Shown piece after piece: positions 6,344 to 13,611 of a stretch of 37,051 nucleotides of DNA; the first letter of the stretch is position 1, and each line of letters opens with the position of its first letter. Below the pieces are notes generated by a model. The model made no database searches. It saw nothing but the letters and a program-made list of their open reading frames with translations, and was not told the origin of the DNA. Origin of the DNA: a virus. Where the stretch lies: the IMG/VR virus record IMGVR_UViG_3300036985_001525, positions 1-37,051 of that record; one strand, given 5' to 3'. Both the position numbers and the translations under genes were made by a program.

Positions 6344-7241
6344 CTTTTTTCTCCTTTACTGGTAAATCATCAAATACAATAAACACATTATCGTCTGCTT
6401 TAAATCCTTTGTTAGGTAGGAACGCACCCTCAGGCATTAGCTTTAGCAACCCTAGTGCTTCTCTTACGGATGGGTGTATGTCCTCAGCCTCACGCATGAC
6501 TACGTTATTCCTGTCATCTCTACGCACAAACACATACCTAGAGTTCTCTATAAATACAAACGATGCTCGCCGTTCACTAAATTCATGTTGATAAGCGCTT
6601 AGCAAATTCTTTGCGTCAATATAGGATTGCGAGTATTCGGGTATGTTGTCTAGCCCCTGAATACCTTTCTCATTCAAGCCCATTTCAATTAGCAAAGGGC
6701 GCACCTTAGCATACACAGATGGTTCTTTTAATAAGTCCTCTACCCCGTTGCCTACCGCTTCGTAAGCCCTGCGATACTCATACCCACGAGTGCGGATTAT
6801 GTCGGATAACGCACCCTCAGCTTTGTTAAAGCTCTTAGTTAGCTTCTCAGGCAAAGTCAGCTCAGTGAAATACTTTTTCATGTTCTTAACTACTTTGTTC
6901 AAGTCCGCCGACTTCATGCCTGAGCCACGCTCACGCTTAAGGCTAATCCGTTCGTTGTCTATAACATACGGAGAATTTCCCCACTGGTTTATGAATATAC
7001 TACCTAACACGCTGTTGTTATTGCGCACCTCAAACGAACTGACTGTATGTGTTTTAATAGGGGTCCCTGTGCTATCTCTATGGTGGTCGTAGCTATAATG
7101 GTCGGATTTACCGACAAACTGCCAATCAGGGAACTCCCTTGCTACATGAGTAACCATGTCCTTTAGCTTGCCTTCTTTAAGTTCAGGCGTGGTCTTAGAA
7201 CTCTTACTGTCTACATAATCTTCTATTGATATGTTGCTCAT
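6336..7241 (-). CDS. Hypothetical protein (301 aa)
   Basis: ATG at 7241 is preceded by AAGGAG with eight bases spacing. The protein is mixed alpha/beta without membrane segments. It has a central charged helical region (NKVVKNMKKYFTELTLPEKL) and C-terminal beta strands (RASFVFIENSRYVFVRRDD, then DNVFIVFDDLPV). I recognise no domain. It lies in the same block as the AAA+ ATPase and VWA protein and may act with them, but nothing in the sequence proves it. Confidence 0.75.
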   Translation of the reverse strand: MSNISIEDYVDSKSSKTTPELKEGKLKDMVTHVAREFPDWQFVGKSDHYSYDHHRDSTGTPIKTHTVSSFEVRNNNSVLGSIFINQWGNSPYVIDNERISLKRERGSGMKSADLNKVVKNMKKYFTELTLPEKLTKSFNKAEGALSDIIRTRGYEYRRAYEAVGNGVEDLLKEPSVYAKVRPLLIEMGLNEKGIQGLDNIPEYSQSYIDAKNLLSAYQHEFSERRASFVFIENSRYVFVRRDDRNNVVMREAEDIHPSVREALGLLKLMPEGAFLPNKGFKADDNVFIVFDDLPVKEKKDE

Positions 7242-7265
7242 ACTTAATGCTCCTTTCCTAGTTGT

Positions 7266-7278
7266 GTAACATTGTTAC
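7266..7278. promoter_or_regulatory. GTAACA-N-TGTTAC palindrome, site 2
   Basis: GTAACATTGTTAC. On the minus strand the TAA stop codon of the 83-aa gene is part of the palindrome, and the next gene's ribosome binding site follows about 20 bases on. Confidence 0.6.
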
Positions 7279-7526
7279 GATTTCTTGGGCTTACCTGCTA
7301 GCTTATACTTGCTATACTCAACATCACTGATGATGTGCATCTGTATAGCGTTGTCAATATCCACACCAAAGACATGATGCGTCTTAAAGCTCTTGTCGTT
7401 AGCTTCATCTTTATGGTATGCAGTTTCGTATATCTCTGCATCACCCAGTATGTCTACCACTTGCACCGCCTTATCCAAAGGTAGCACTAGCTTTCTGTAA
7501 CCTATCTCAACGATTGCTTTACTCAT
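7275..7526 (-). CDS. Hypothetical protein (83 aa)
   Basis: I chose the ATG at 7526 (MSKAIVEIGYRKLVLPLDKA), which has AAGGAGAAATAAG upstream and begins just after the stop of the VWA gene. The upstream in-frame extension would lie inside that gene. The protein looks like a small alpha/beta domain. The function is unknown, but tight linkage to the VWA and MoxR genes makes it a candidate third member of that module. Confidence 0.7.
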   Translation of the reverse strand: MSKAIVEIGYRKLVLPLDKAVQVVDILGDAEIYETAYHKDEANDKSFKTHHVFGVDIDNAIQMHIISDVEYSKYKLAGKPKKS

Positions 7527-7527
7527 C

Positions 7528-8760
7528 TTATTTCTCCTTAATGTGCACCGCTTTACCAGTTGTAGGATTTGCATTTTTATTCCTTACAATAGTCCATAAC
7601 ACAGGGGCTTCCCACTCATCCCCCCACTGAGGCACATACCCATCCGTTAGCATGATGATTGCTTCGGGCTTAATGTTTTTCTCCTTAAGATACTCACACA
7701 CGCACACAGGGTTAGTGCCCCCACCACCCATAGGCTTAGTTGATTTAGCTATGTCGGCAAACGAATACTGGTCATACTCCTCATGCCCTGCCACCTCGCT
7801 ATCCCAATACAATAAGTCTACTTTGCTAGGATGCACCTCATCAGCGATAGCTTGCACTTCGGTTAAGAACTCGTTTAACTCATGCCCACCGATTGAGCCT
7901 GATGTGTCTATGCCGATAACCAAATGCCCTACGCTTTCACCGACTAGGCTAGGTAAATAAACCCCGCTACCTAAAAATCGCCGATTAACTTTGCGCCAGC
8001 TACTAGCATCACGAGCATTACACGTTGCTTTCACAAACTCACGTAGCACCTCACGCCAATCAACCTCAGGCTCTAGCAATTCACCTAGCTCTCGGCTTAG
8101 TCCACCTGCACCACTGCCATATACCTTGTTGTAGGTAATCAGTCCTTGACGTATAGCTTGGTCTACCTCACGTTGTAATGCTTCGGCTTCCTCTTTAGTG
8201 AGATTACCTGCACCCTCCCAATCGTGGTCATCCATACCGCCTTTGCCACCACCATAGCCACCCTCAGGTTCCTCATCTTTAAGTATGTCATACACCTGCT
8301 TCACGTTCATATTTCTGAAGCGTTCATCAAGCAGACCAATAGCCTTACCCTCAAACGTAGGCATCTTAAGTAAACTACCCGTCTTGTCCATGTCCATAAT
8401 CTGCAAGTTAATCACGTAGTCGCAAGCCATGTTCGTTAGCTGTCCATCCTGCTTGGCTAGCCTACTCCACGTAGTCAGATGTCGGTATGCTTTGTGCAAG
8501 GTTTCGTGCAACACTACAAATGTTAGCTCTTTATCATCTAAGCGTTTCACGAACTCACGACCATACATCTCATCACGACCATTGGTGCAAGCAGTTGGCA
8601 CAAAGATACTGTCCGTTATACTTGTCTTACCCACAGTCATCAAGCCCGACCATAAGGCAAACATAGGGTTACGCATAATGCCAATCTTAATCTTACTAAG
8701 TCTGCGTTCCTCTTTGTCCTTGGGCATGGCTTCCTCTGTTGTTACTGCGTTTTGTAACAT
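7528..8760 (-). CDS. VWA-like metallopeptidase-type protein (DUF2201 family)
   Basis: This 410-aa protein has two parts. The N-terminal half has HETLH (85-89), an HExxH zinc-metallopeptidase motif, in FVVLHETLHKAYRH; this is the pattern of DUF2201_N. A Gly-rich linker (about 166-180) follows. The C-terminal half begins HLVIGIDTSGS, with a MIDAS metal site at D285-T-S-G-S289, and ends in a VWA-type domain including a Gly-Gly-Gly-Gly-Thr turn and ML-T-D-G. Cellular relatives pair with MoxR ATPases as chaperone-like complexes, and the MoxR gene is directly upstream here. The start ATG lies inside a GTAACA-N-TGTTAC palindrome, seven bases after AAGGAG. Confidence 0.88.
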   Translation of the reverse strand: MLQNAVTTEEAMPKDKEERRLSKIKIGIMRNPMFALWSGLMTVGKTSITDSIFVPTACTNGRDEMYGREFVKRLDDKELTFVVLHETLHKAYRHLTTWSRLAKQDGQLTNMACDYVINLQIMDMDKTGSLLKMPTFEGKAIGLLDERFRNMNVKQVYDILKDEEPEGGYGGGKGGMDDHDWEGAGNLTKEEAEALQREVDQAIRQGLITYNKVYGSGAGGLSRELGELLEPEVDWREVLREFVKATCNARDASSWRKVNRRFLGSGVYLPSLVGESVGHLVIGIDTSGSIGGHELNEFLTEVQAIADEVHPSKVDLLYWDSEVAGHEEYDQYSFADIAKSTKPMGGGGTNPVCVCEYLKEKNIKPEAIIMLTDGYVPQWGDEWEAPVLWTIVRNKNANPTTGKAVHIKEK

Positions 8761-8766
8761 TGTTAC
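8754..8766. promoter_or_regulatory. GTAACA-N-TGTTAC palindrome, site 3 (contains a start codon)
   Basis: On the minus strand, GTAACAATGTTAC holds the ATG of the VWA gene and follows its AAGGAG ribosome binding site. A protein bound here would block initiation, or a stem in the mRNA would bury the start codon. Confidence 0.65.
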
Positions 8767-8771
8767 ACTCC

Positions 8772-9839
8772 TTATAGTAAATCTTCGTTTTTAGCTACCC
8801 ACTCAGTAAACTTAGTAGAGGCAAATGCCACCGCTTGTTTCTGTGGGTTCTTGGCTATGTTGATTGCAAAACACGCTTGCCACTCAGGATTGAAGCGTTC
8901 CAAGTATTCCATGAATGGATTGATTGCGTCTTTAGTCATCTTAGTGATTGCGCTAAAAATAACGATTGCGCTTGCACCTGCCGTGTCAGGCACAGTAGCG
9001 GTCTTAGGCGAGGAGATGATAGTTCCCCACTCAGGCAGTTGGTCTGAGTAATCTATGTATGCTTGCATATCTCTACTTGCACTCTCTCCGATTGCGCCCG
9101 TCATGGCACAAATTAAGCTGTCGCTATCAATACTCTTACGCTGTTTCACAATGTTACTTACTCGTTCAAGACTGCGAGGCGATACAAAGGCGGTCTGCAT
9201 CTTGCGAGGGTTGTATATGTATGGGTTCTCATCTTGATTGCCCTCAGTATAGCTAGCCAACGCATGAGGGAATTGTCTAACCCATGCAATAACCTCAGGT
9301 GCAATATCATTGTTCAATGCCCACTCAATCCACTCATCAGCATCAGGCTTCCTGACGTTCAACGGGATAATACGATTGCGACTATGTGCTTTCAGGTTAT
9401 CACCTACACCATCACTGGATAGGTTGCCTGTTAGAAAGATAACGCTGTCAGGGTTAATCGGTATATCACCTAAGCGTGGGTTATGCACCTCTAGGGATGG
9501 GTGTAGCATATTCATTACAGGCTGTGCACCCTTAGTGTATTCGTCATACATCATAATGACAGGCTTACCCGTATGTATTTTGAACTGTGCGTTTGGGTAA
9601 TACGCAGTTGTTTTTGTTTCGTGATTGATGACAGGCATAGCGATATCACCCAAGTCCATGTTAGGCACATCAATGTATGCCACCTCATGTGTAGGTAGTT
9701 TGCTACTTATCATTTTCATTAGAGAACTTTTACCAATTCCCGGCTCACCTTGTAATAAGTATCGGTTCATTGGAGTTGCGAGTATGATGTCGCACGCTTG
9801 CTTTAGAGTTACTGATTTACCAAAATTTAATTCAGCCAT
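8772..9839 (-). CDS. MoxR-type AAA+ ATPase
   Basis: This 355-aa AAA+ ATPase has Walker A GEPGIGKS at 31-38, Walker B VIMMYDE at 94-100 and a sensor-1 asparagine in FLTGN (N139). AHSRNR (151-156) is a probable arginine-finger region. MoxR ATPases act as chaperones that activate or assemble partner complexes, usually with a VWA-domain protein encoded next door. The VWA gene here begins 11 bases downstream. AAAGGAAATATC precedes the ATG, and a promoter and a palindrome lie in the 158-bp gap upstream. It may remodel a host or virion complex; the target is unknown. Confidence 0.92.
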   Translation of the reverse strand: MAELNFGKSVTLKQACDIILATPMNRYLLQGEPGIGKSSLMKMISSKLPTHEVAYIDVPNMDLGDIAMPVINHETKTTAYYPNAQFKIHTGKPVIMMYDEYTKGAQPVMNMLHPSLEVHNPRLGDIPINPDSVIFLTGNLSSDGVGDNLKAHSRNRIIPLNVRKPDADEWIEWALNNDIAPEVIAWVRQFPHALASYTEGNQDENPYIYNPRKMQTAFVSPRSLERVSNIVKQRKSIDSDSLICAMTGAIGESASRDMQAYIDYSDQLPEWGTIISSPKTATVPDTAGASAIVIFSAITKMTKDAINPFMEYLERFNPEWQACFAINIAKNPQKQAVAFASTKFTEWVAKNEDLL

Positions 9840-9892
9840 GATATTTCCTTTCCAAGTTAAGATTAACTACACTATTTACTACTCTCATTTGC

Positions 9893-9905
9893 GTAACATT
9901 GTTAC
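9893..9905. promoter_or_regulatory. GTAACA-N-TGTTAC palindrome, site 4
   Basis: GTAACATTGTTAC, extended to a 17-bp palindrome with GC on the left and GC on the right (9891-9907). It lies between the MoxR promoter and the MoxR start, about 35 bp past the -10 box, a position suited to blocking early elongation. Confidence 0.65.
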
Positions 9906-9940
9906 GCCTTACTACTACTTCTTTTTATTATTTATATCTA

Positions 9941-9969
9941 ATTGTATCACAATTTGCTAGGCTTGTCCA
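9941..9969 (-). promoter_or_regulatory. Sigma70-like promoter for MoxR-VWA genes
   Basis: On the minus strand, TGGACA (9964-9969), a 17-bp spacer and TACAAT (9941-9946) form a promoter with five of six matches in each box. It lies upstream of the MoxR gene and just after the 343-aa gene ends. Confidence 0.65.
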
Positions 9970-9997
9970 GTAATCCTGTCCTAAGTCCTTGATTTCA

Positions 9998-11029
9998 TTA
10001 CACAATATATCTGCCCTTGTGGTATGCGCCCCAACCTCTGCGCCATAAGTGCCCATACCTATCCCTGCGTTGCCCTGTTTCGTCAGGCTTCGCAACCATT
10101 ACCTTGTCCCTATGCAAGCCCATTATCAGTTTGTCTAGCGTAGGCGGTAGCTTAGTAGCATCATCAAGCGCAAACACCTGTCTGTTCCAATCAAATGACG
10201 CACATGAGGGCACTAGCGCAGTGAGCACCTTGTAATAAGACTCAAACCTCTCATCAGATTTGTCGTTTAAGCACTTGTTTACCAGTTTCGCCGACTTAGC
10301 AAAGTCATCCCTTGCCGACCACCACCCACCATCCAGACGGAACGCACCTAAGTTAGTATCATCCTCCTGTAACGCCGCCCTGTTTACCCTAATCTCACCT
10401 ATCAGCTTGGTATAGTTACGGAAATACTCATATATCTCAGCGTATTTAGCTCTCAGTTCACCCAACACCTTGCGATTTAGTGTATGCGTTACCACAGGTT
10501 TGCAATCTGTTATCTCCCACCTAGCCTTGTCATATATACTTGACGCACCCTTAACACGTTTCATCCGCATTGTGTCAGTTGGTAGTAGCTTCGCATACTT
10601 GCTTTGGTCATTCACATCTTTAGCCGCAACCATCAACCCGTAGTCATGTATCCACGCACCAACCCCGTTATACCTACCGAATATGTCCGATACAAAGTTA
10701 GCTGTGCTCGTAGTGTTATAAGAGTAGTTCCTTACCTCAATCTCACCATTCTTATAGAACGTAACGACAGGCTCATTGTGCATGATGCACACTATTGCTT
10801 CATTGGGCTTACCCTCGTTTATCCTATCTATTTGAAACCATGTGTTGCGCCTCAAGCCTAGCGGTCTTTTACCTGCATTGTGGTTGATTGTTGGTAGTTC
10901 GTTCTTTGACGCATCTGCCTTGTAGTTTATAGTCCGTATCGGCTCAACCTCCTCATACCTAGCTAACGCTTCATCATAAGACAGCAATCTCGGTATCCCT
11001 GAGTTGCGACTGTATCCGTAAAAGCTCAT
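9998..11029 (-). CDS. Conserved phage hypothetical protein (343 aa)
   Basis: The start overlaps the stop of the 56-aa gene (ATGA) and AGGAGGTGTG lies upstream. The protein begins MSFYGYSRNSGIPRLLSYDE. Its middle part is rich in aromatic and basic residues (GLRRNTWFQIDRINEGKPNE and FRLDGGWWSARDDFAKSAK). There are no membrane segments and no catalytic motif I can name. It lies just upstream of the MoxR-VWA pair, which may reflect a shared role. Confidence 0.78.
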   Translation of the reverse strand: MSFYGYSRNSGIPRLLSYDEALARYEEVEPIRTINYKADASKNELPTINHNAGKRPLGLRRNTWFQIDRINEGKPNEAIVCIMHNEPVVTFYKNGEIEVRNYSYNTTSTANFVSDIFGRYNGVGAWIHDYGLMVAAKDVNDQSKYAKLLPTDTMRMKRVKGASSIYDKARWEITDCKPVVTHTLNRKVLGELRAKYAEIYEYFRNYTKLIGEIRVNRAALQEDDTNLGAFRLDGGWWSARDDFAKSAKLVNKCLNDKSDERFESYYKVLTALVPSCASFDWNRQVFALDDATKLPPTLDKLIMGLHRDKVMVAKPDETGQRRDRYGHLWRRGWGAYHKGRYIV

Positions 11030-11196
11030 ACCACACCTCCTATCTCGTAGCTTTCATACACTTCAACATCTACATCCACTAACACATCCTCATTTAGCGT
11101 TTCAACTGCTATATCCTCAGCTTCCTCTAGGCTATCCGCCACAGTTAAAACCTCATACATCTCAGTTCGCCTAACAAACACTTTATACATACTCAT
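11026..11196 (-). CDS. Hypothetical small acidic protein (56 aa)
   Basis: I chose ATG 11196 (MSMYKVFVRRTEMYEVLTVA) because AGGAGGTGTGAT precedes it. The longer frame would swallow the upstream micropeptide gene. The C-terminal half is strongly acidic (EEAEDIAVETLNEDVLVDVD). The beta-alpha-beta order suggests a tiny ferredoxin-like fold. The function is unknown; acidity of this type is seen in DNA-mimic and inhibitor proteins, but that is speculation. Confidence 0.65.
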   Translation of the reverse strand: MSMYKVFVRRTEMYEVLTVADSLEEAEDIAVETLNEDVLVDVDVEVYESYEIGGVV

Positions 11197-11273
11197 ATCA
11201 CACCTCCTATTATTAACGCCATGATAAATACACACACCCAAAACACTACCTTGTCCATCAAGTCTGCACTCAT
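11193..11273 (-). CDS. 26-aa single-pass membrane micropeptide
   Basis: The frame reads MSADLMDKVVFWVCVFIMAL followed by IIGGVI, one hydrophobic helix after a short acidic N-terminus. AGGAGGAAACAAT before the ATG is one of the best ribosome binding sites in this block, and the stop overlaps the next start (ATGA). These two facts make translation likely despite its size. The role is unknown. Confidence 0.6.
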   Translation of the reverse strand: MSADLMDKVVFWVCVFIMALIIGGVI

Positions 11274-11287
11274 ATTGTTTCCTCCTC

Positions 11288-11500
11288 TCATTTATAATCA
11301 ACCCAAAAGTCTGCATCACCCTCAATGTCGGTATGCCCCAACACATCAAGCACTAGCTCTCTCACTTGGCTGTCCTCTCGGATAGCTTTAACTGCGTTGT
11401 TCCTGTTGTCCTTCTCTAGCCCGTATGCCTCGGCTAGCTCTCTCGTATTAAATACTCTGTTTGTTTTGCGTAACACTGTTACGGGTTTCGGTTTACTCAT
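11288..11500 (-). CDS. Hypothetical protein, possible HTH (70 aa)
   Basis: ATG 11500 overlaps the upstream stop (ATGA) and GGGAGGGGACAAA provides the ribosome binding site. The stretch NTRELAEAYGLEKDNRNNAV resembles a helix-turn-helix start, but the remainder does not clearly support it. A GTAACA-N-TGTTAC palindrome is embedded in codons 7-10 and is read as V-T-V-L. Confidence 0.65.
   Translation of the reverse strand: MSKPKPVTVLRKTNRVFNTRELAEAYGLEKDNRNNAVKAIREDSQVRELVLDVLGHTDIEGDADFWVDYK
11470..11482. promoter_or_regulatory. GTAACA-N-TGTTAC palindrome, site 5 (within coding start)
   Basis: GTAACACTGTTAC within codons 7-10 of the 70-aa gene. The palindrome is intact although it lies in coding sequence. 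Confidence 0.55.
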
Positions 11501-11673
11501 TTTGTCCCCTCCCTTGATAACATAGCTTGCACATAGCCAATACACCAAAAATGCCTTTGTTCATCACTACAACCACTACCCCATTCACCATACCCACCCC
11601 ACTCTACCGCACATTTATCCTCCCATGCGTAGAACGCTTCTTTGGCTTGTTCGTATAGTTCTGCTTCACTCAT
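11497..11673 (-). CDS. Hypothetical small protein (58 aa)
   Basis: I chose ATG 11673 (MSEAELYEQAKEAFYAWEDK), which overlaps the end of the upstream gene and has AAAAGGAGAACACAG before it. It is rich in Trp and Gly in the middle (VEWGGYGEWGSG). I do not recognise the family. Confidence 0.65.
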   Translation of the reverse strand: MSEAELYEQAKEAFYAWEDKCAVEWGGYGEWGSGCSDEQRHFWCIGYVQAMLSREGTK

Positions 11674-11875
11674 CTGTGTTCTCCTTTTTATCGTCTTCCC
11701 ACCCAGTTTCGTATGCCATGTCCCACCCATTATTATGGTAGTCCTCTAAGTCTTTTATATGGGTTTCAATCTCTTCGGTAACGCAGTCGGGTAAATGAAA
11801 GGCATGTAGTTGCTCAGTCGTTCCATCTTCCCACTCCACTTGCACATACCACTGCTTTAATTTCTTTTCACTCAT
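11666..11875 (-). CDS. Hypothetical acidic protein (69 aa)
   Basis: ATG 11875 overlaps the stop of the zinc-ribbon gene. The protein starts MSEKKLKQWYVQVEWEDGTT with a likely beta hairpin and ends in an acidic tail (GWEDDKKENTDE). No family was recognised. It is part of the run of small coupled genes upstream of the 343-aa gene. Confidence 0.65.
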   Translation of the reverse strand: MSEKKLKQWYVQVEWEDGTTEQLHAFHLPDCVTEEIETHIKDLEDYHNNGWDMAYETGWEDDKKENTDE

Positions 11876-12084
11876 CTCACTAACCCTCCCTTGTTGTTCA
11901 GACCTGTCAGGTCATCTTTGTTTGTTATCAGTATGTAGTTGCTCTTGTGCATGGGTGCCACGCACCAACCGAGCCTAGCCTTAACTGCTTCGGCTTCACC
12001 ACACGCCATGCAGGTGCGCTTACCTATCTCCCAACGTCTTGCATCTACCGATGCCCCACATCCCCAACACTCGTAGTTACTCAT
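11872..12084 (-). CDS. Zinc-ribbon phage protein (70 aa)
   Basis: Two CxxC pairs, C6/C9 (CWGC) and C25/C28 (CMAC), make a probable zinc ribbon. The C-terminal half ends KSNYILITNKDDLTGLNNKG, a pattern I recall from uncharacterised proteins in many T4-like and related phages. ATG 12084 overlaps the upstream stop, and a GTG one codon earlier is less likely. The zinc ribbon suggests nucleic-acid or protein binding. The actual role is unknown. Confidence 0.75.
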   Translation of the reverse strand: MSNYECWGCGASVDARRWEIGKRTCMACGEAEAVKARLGWCVAPMHKSNYILITNKDDLTGLNNKGGLVR

Positions 12085-12310
12085 CACTCTCTCCCATAAA
12101 CTTATCTATCCACCTCGTTGCCTTGACGTATGCTTCCATCTCATCCCTTGCGAATATCCTAAGCCAGTTAGTTTCTTTTCTAACAAAGCCATTCCACACA
12201 TCACCGCTAAGCTCTACGTTGAACGGCACGTTGTCCTCATCACTGCCATCAAACCAAAACTTATCCTTCTTCACCTCGGCTACTACCTCTAGCACTCGCA
12301 CCTTGCCCAT
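12077..12310 (-). CDS. Hypothetical protein (77 aa)
   Basis: I chose ATG 12310 (MGKVRVLEVVAEVKKDKFWF), preceded by GCGAGGTAATC. The longer frame needs a TTG start and reads through a repeat-rich, palindrome-containing leader (NNQEQP), so it is rejected. The product is a soluble alpha/beta protein (WLRIFARDEMEAYVKATRWI) of unknown function. Confidence 0.65.
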   Translation of the reverse strand: MGKVRVLEVVAEVKKDKFWFDGSDEDNVPFNVELSGDVWNGFVRKETNWLRIFARDEMEAYVKATRWIDKFMGESDE

Positions 12311-12386
12311 GATTACCTCGCTTGTTCTTGGTTGTTCTTGGTTGTTCTCAGTTGTTGCCGTAACACTGTTACGGGTTTGGTTTGTT
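12311..12386 (-). promoter_or_regulatory. Leader with palindrome site 6 and short repeats
   Basis: This 76-bp gap holds GTAACACTGTTAC at 12360-12372. On the minus strand it also holds tandem copies of AACCAAGAAC, seen as TTGTTCTTGG repeats at about 12322-12348. It leads into the ribosome binding site of the 77-aa gene. Confidence 0.5.
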
Positions 12387-12782
12387 CTATGCGGCAAGCG
12401 GTTCGCCTCGCATTATTAAGTATCGTGTATAGCCACCTGCTGTAAACACCTCACGCATCTGTTCTGTTGTTAGATATTTCATTGGGTTGTTCATTGGGTT
12501 GTTCATTGTGCTTGTGTTTGGTCTGCACTTGTTTTGGTGTCGTGTAGTTGTTACGCTGTATTTATCGCTATTGCCAAGCCACACACCTTTACCCGTTACG
12601 TTACCTAACTCATCAACAACACTCGCCTCTGCGTCAAAGATATACATAGGGAAATGATACCCATACGAATACACACTATATAAACTGCAATATGTATCGT
12701 TCCTCCACTCGGCAAACACGCTGTTGCCCTTAAACGGCATACGGAAATTAACCAAACTGCTCATCTCATTCAAAGTAACCAT
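12387..12782 (-). CDS. Hypothetical phage protein (131 aa)
   Basis: ATG 12782 follows the leader TAAGGAGTTTTTGATATG, which is shared with the 59-aa gene upstream. The protein is Tyr-rich and probably beta (YCSLYSVYSYGYHFPMYIFD). The central stretch NSDKYSVTTTRHQNKCRPN looks like a conserved motif that I recall from uncharacterised phage proteins. A tandem NNPM repeat follows (MNNPMNNPM), encoded by ATTGGGTTGTTC repeats. No function can be assigned. Confidence 0.7.
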   Translation of the reverse strand: MVTLNEMSSLVNFRMPFKGNSVFAEWRNDTYCSLYSVYSYGYHFPMYIFDAEASVVDELGNVTGKGVWLGNSDKYSVTTTRHQNKCRPNTSTMNNPMNNPMKYLTTEQMREVFTAGGYTRYLIMRGEPLAA

Positions 12783-12794
12783 ATCAAAAACTCC

Positions 12795-12974
12795 TTATAT
12801 GTTAGCGGTGCTATGCACGACTGGCTCATTGTCTTTTTCTACTAGCACGACTGTTATTTCATACGATTTTTTAGCACCCATCATTCGTGCGCCTTTTTGC
12901 TGTGCTTCGTAAGAACTGTTAGCCTCAACAAAACCTCTGCGGTTATACTTATCAATCACCATATATCTACACAT
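12795..12974 (-). CDS. Hypothetical small protein (59 aa)
   Basis: The frame begins MCRYMVIDKYNRRGFVEANS at ATG 12974 and ends VVHSTANI. TAAGGAGTTTTTGATATG precedes it, identical to the leader of the next gene. The pattern is beta-alpha-beta: a first strand, a helix SSYEAQQKGARMMGA and a last strand SYEITVVLVEKD. I do not recognise the family. It is the first gene after the large repeat region. Confidence 0.7.
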   Translation of the reverse strand: MCRYMVIDKYNRRGFVEANSSYEAQQKGARMMGAKKSYEITVVLVEKDNEPVVHSTANI

Positions 12975-13015
12975 ATCAAAAACTCCTTATAAAAATCTAA
13001 CAATACAAAACTGCT

Positions 13016-13028
13016 GTAACAATGTTAC
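13016..13028. promoter_or_regulatory. GTAACA-N-TGTTAC palindrome, site 7
   Basis: GTAACAATGTTAC, 42 bp upstream of the 59-aa gene. On the minus strand it overlaps a weak -35-like TTGTTA that is spaced 17 bp from TAGATT, so it could cover a promoter. Confidence 0.55.
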
Positions 13029-13418
13029 GCAGGGCAAAACCTGAAATTAAAATCTAACAATGTAATACAATGTTATAAAACTACCCTACAACTCCCAATG
13101 TTTCTAACATTGTATTCTATTTAGCCCTGTTTGTCAAGAAATCCGTATTCCGTTTTGTAATGTTAGAAAAATTCGGGGTAATGTTAGAGAATAATGTTAT
13201 AAAGTTAGAAAAGTGAAAAACAAAATCTAACAATAGGAATGGCGTAAAATAAGGTGTTAGAGCTATATTGTTATAAAGTTATAATGTTAGAAAAAATATA
13301 TATACCTTTAGAGAATTATTTTGTGTAATACGTTTTGCCCTTCGTTCTCTTGCAAATTCTCTAGCGCATTTTAATTTTCTAACTTTTCTAACAATATGCC
13401 CTCAAACCCATTGAAAAT

Positions 13419-13517
13419 TTTGTAAGTCCTTGATTTTACAGCGTTAGATTTTCAAAAACACTTTTCTAACAATAGCCCTACTTTTCTAACAATGTAGTAA
13501 AATCAAAGACTTACAAA
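13419..13517. repeat. 21-bp inverted repeat with one mismatch
   Basis: The arm at 13419-13439 (starts TTTGTAAGTCC) is complementary to the arm at 13497-13517 (ends GACTTACAAA) with one mismatch. The loop is 57 bp and itself holds two TCTAACAAT copies. The 13-base core TAAGTCCTTGATT of the first arm recurs at 9982-9994, next to the MoxR promoter. Confidence 0.65.
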
Positions 13518-13611
13518 TTCACTTTTCTAACAATACGCAAAACTTTTCTAACATTACGTTTTTACCCTCTCCCTCACCCTCCCTCTCACTCTCTAGGGAA
13601 CTATCACAACA

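Larger units (their letters stand above)
12975..13610. repeat. Iteron-like repeat array, candidate origin or control region
   Basis: About 640 bp without a credible gene. TCTAACA(A/T)T occurs exactly twelve times: on the plus strand starting at 12996, 13053, 13103, 13226, 13387, 13465, 13485, 13526 and 13547, and inverted at 13159, 13180 and 13283. Several one-base variants lie between them. The last five share a longer CTTTTCTAACA core and are 20-78 bp apart. The region is AT-rich and also holds a GTAACA-N-TGTTAC site and a 21-bp inverted repeat. Iterated short sites in AT-rich DNA are typical of replication origins and of multi-site regulators. Confidence 0.7.

Noticed and set aside
12310-12397. 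N-terminal extension of the 77-aa protein from a TTG start
   Set aside because: It would translate the repeat-rich leader and the palindrome in a frame giving NNQEQP-type low complexity. The internal ATG has a proper ribosome binding site.
12975-13610. CRISPR array
   Set aside because: The repeats are short (9 bp), in both orientations and irregularly spaced, with no unique spacers of constant length. Iterons fit better.
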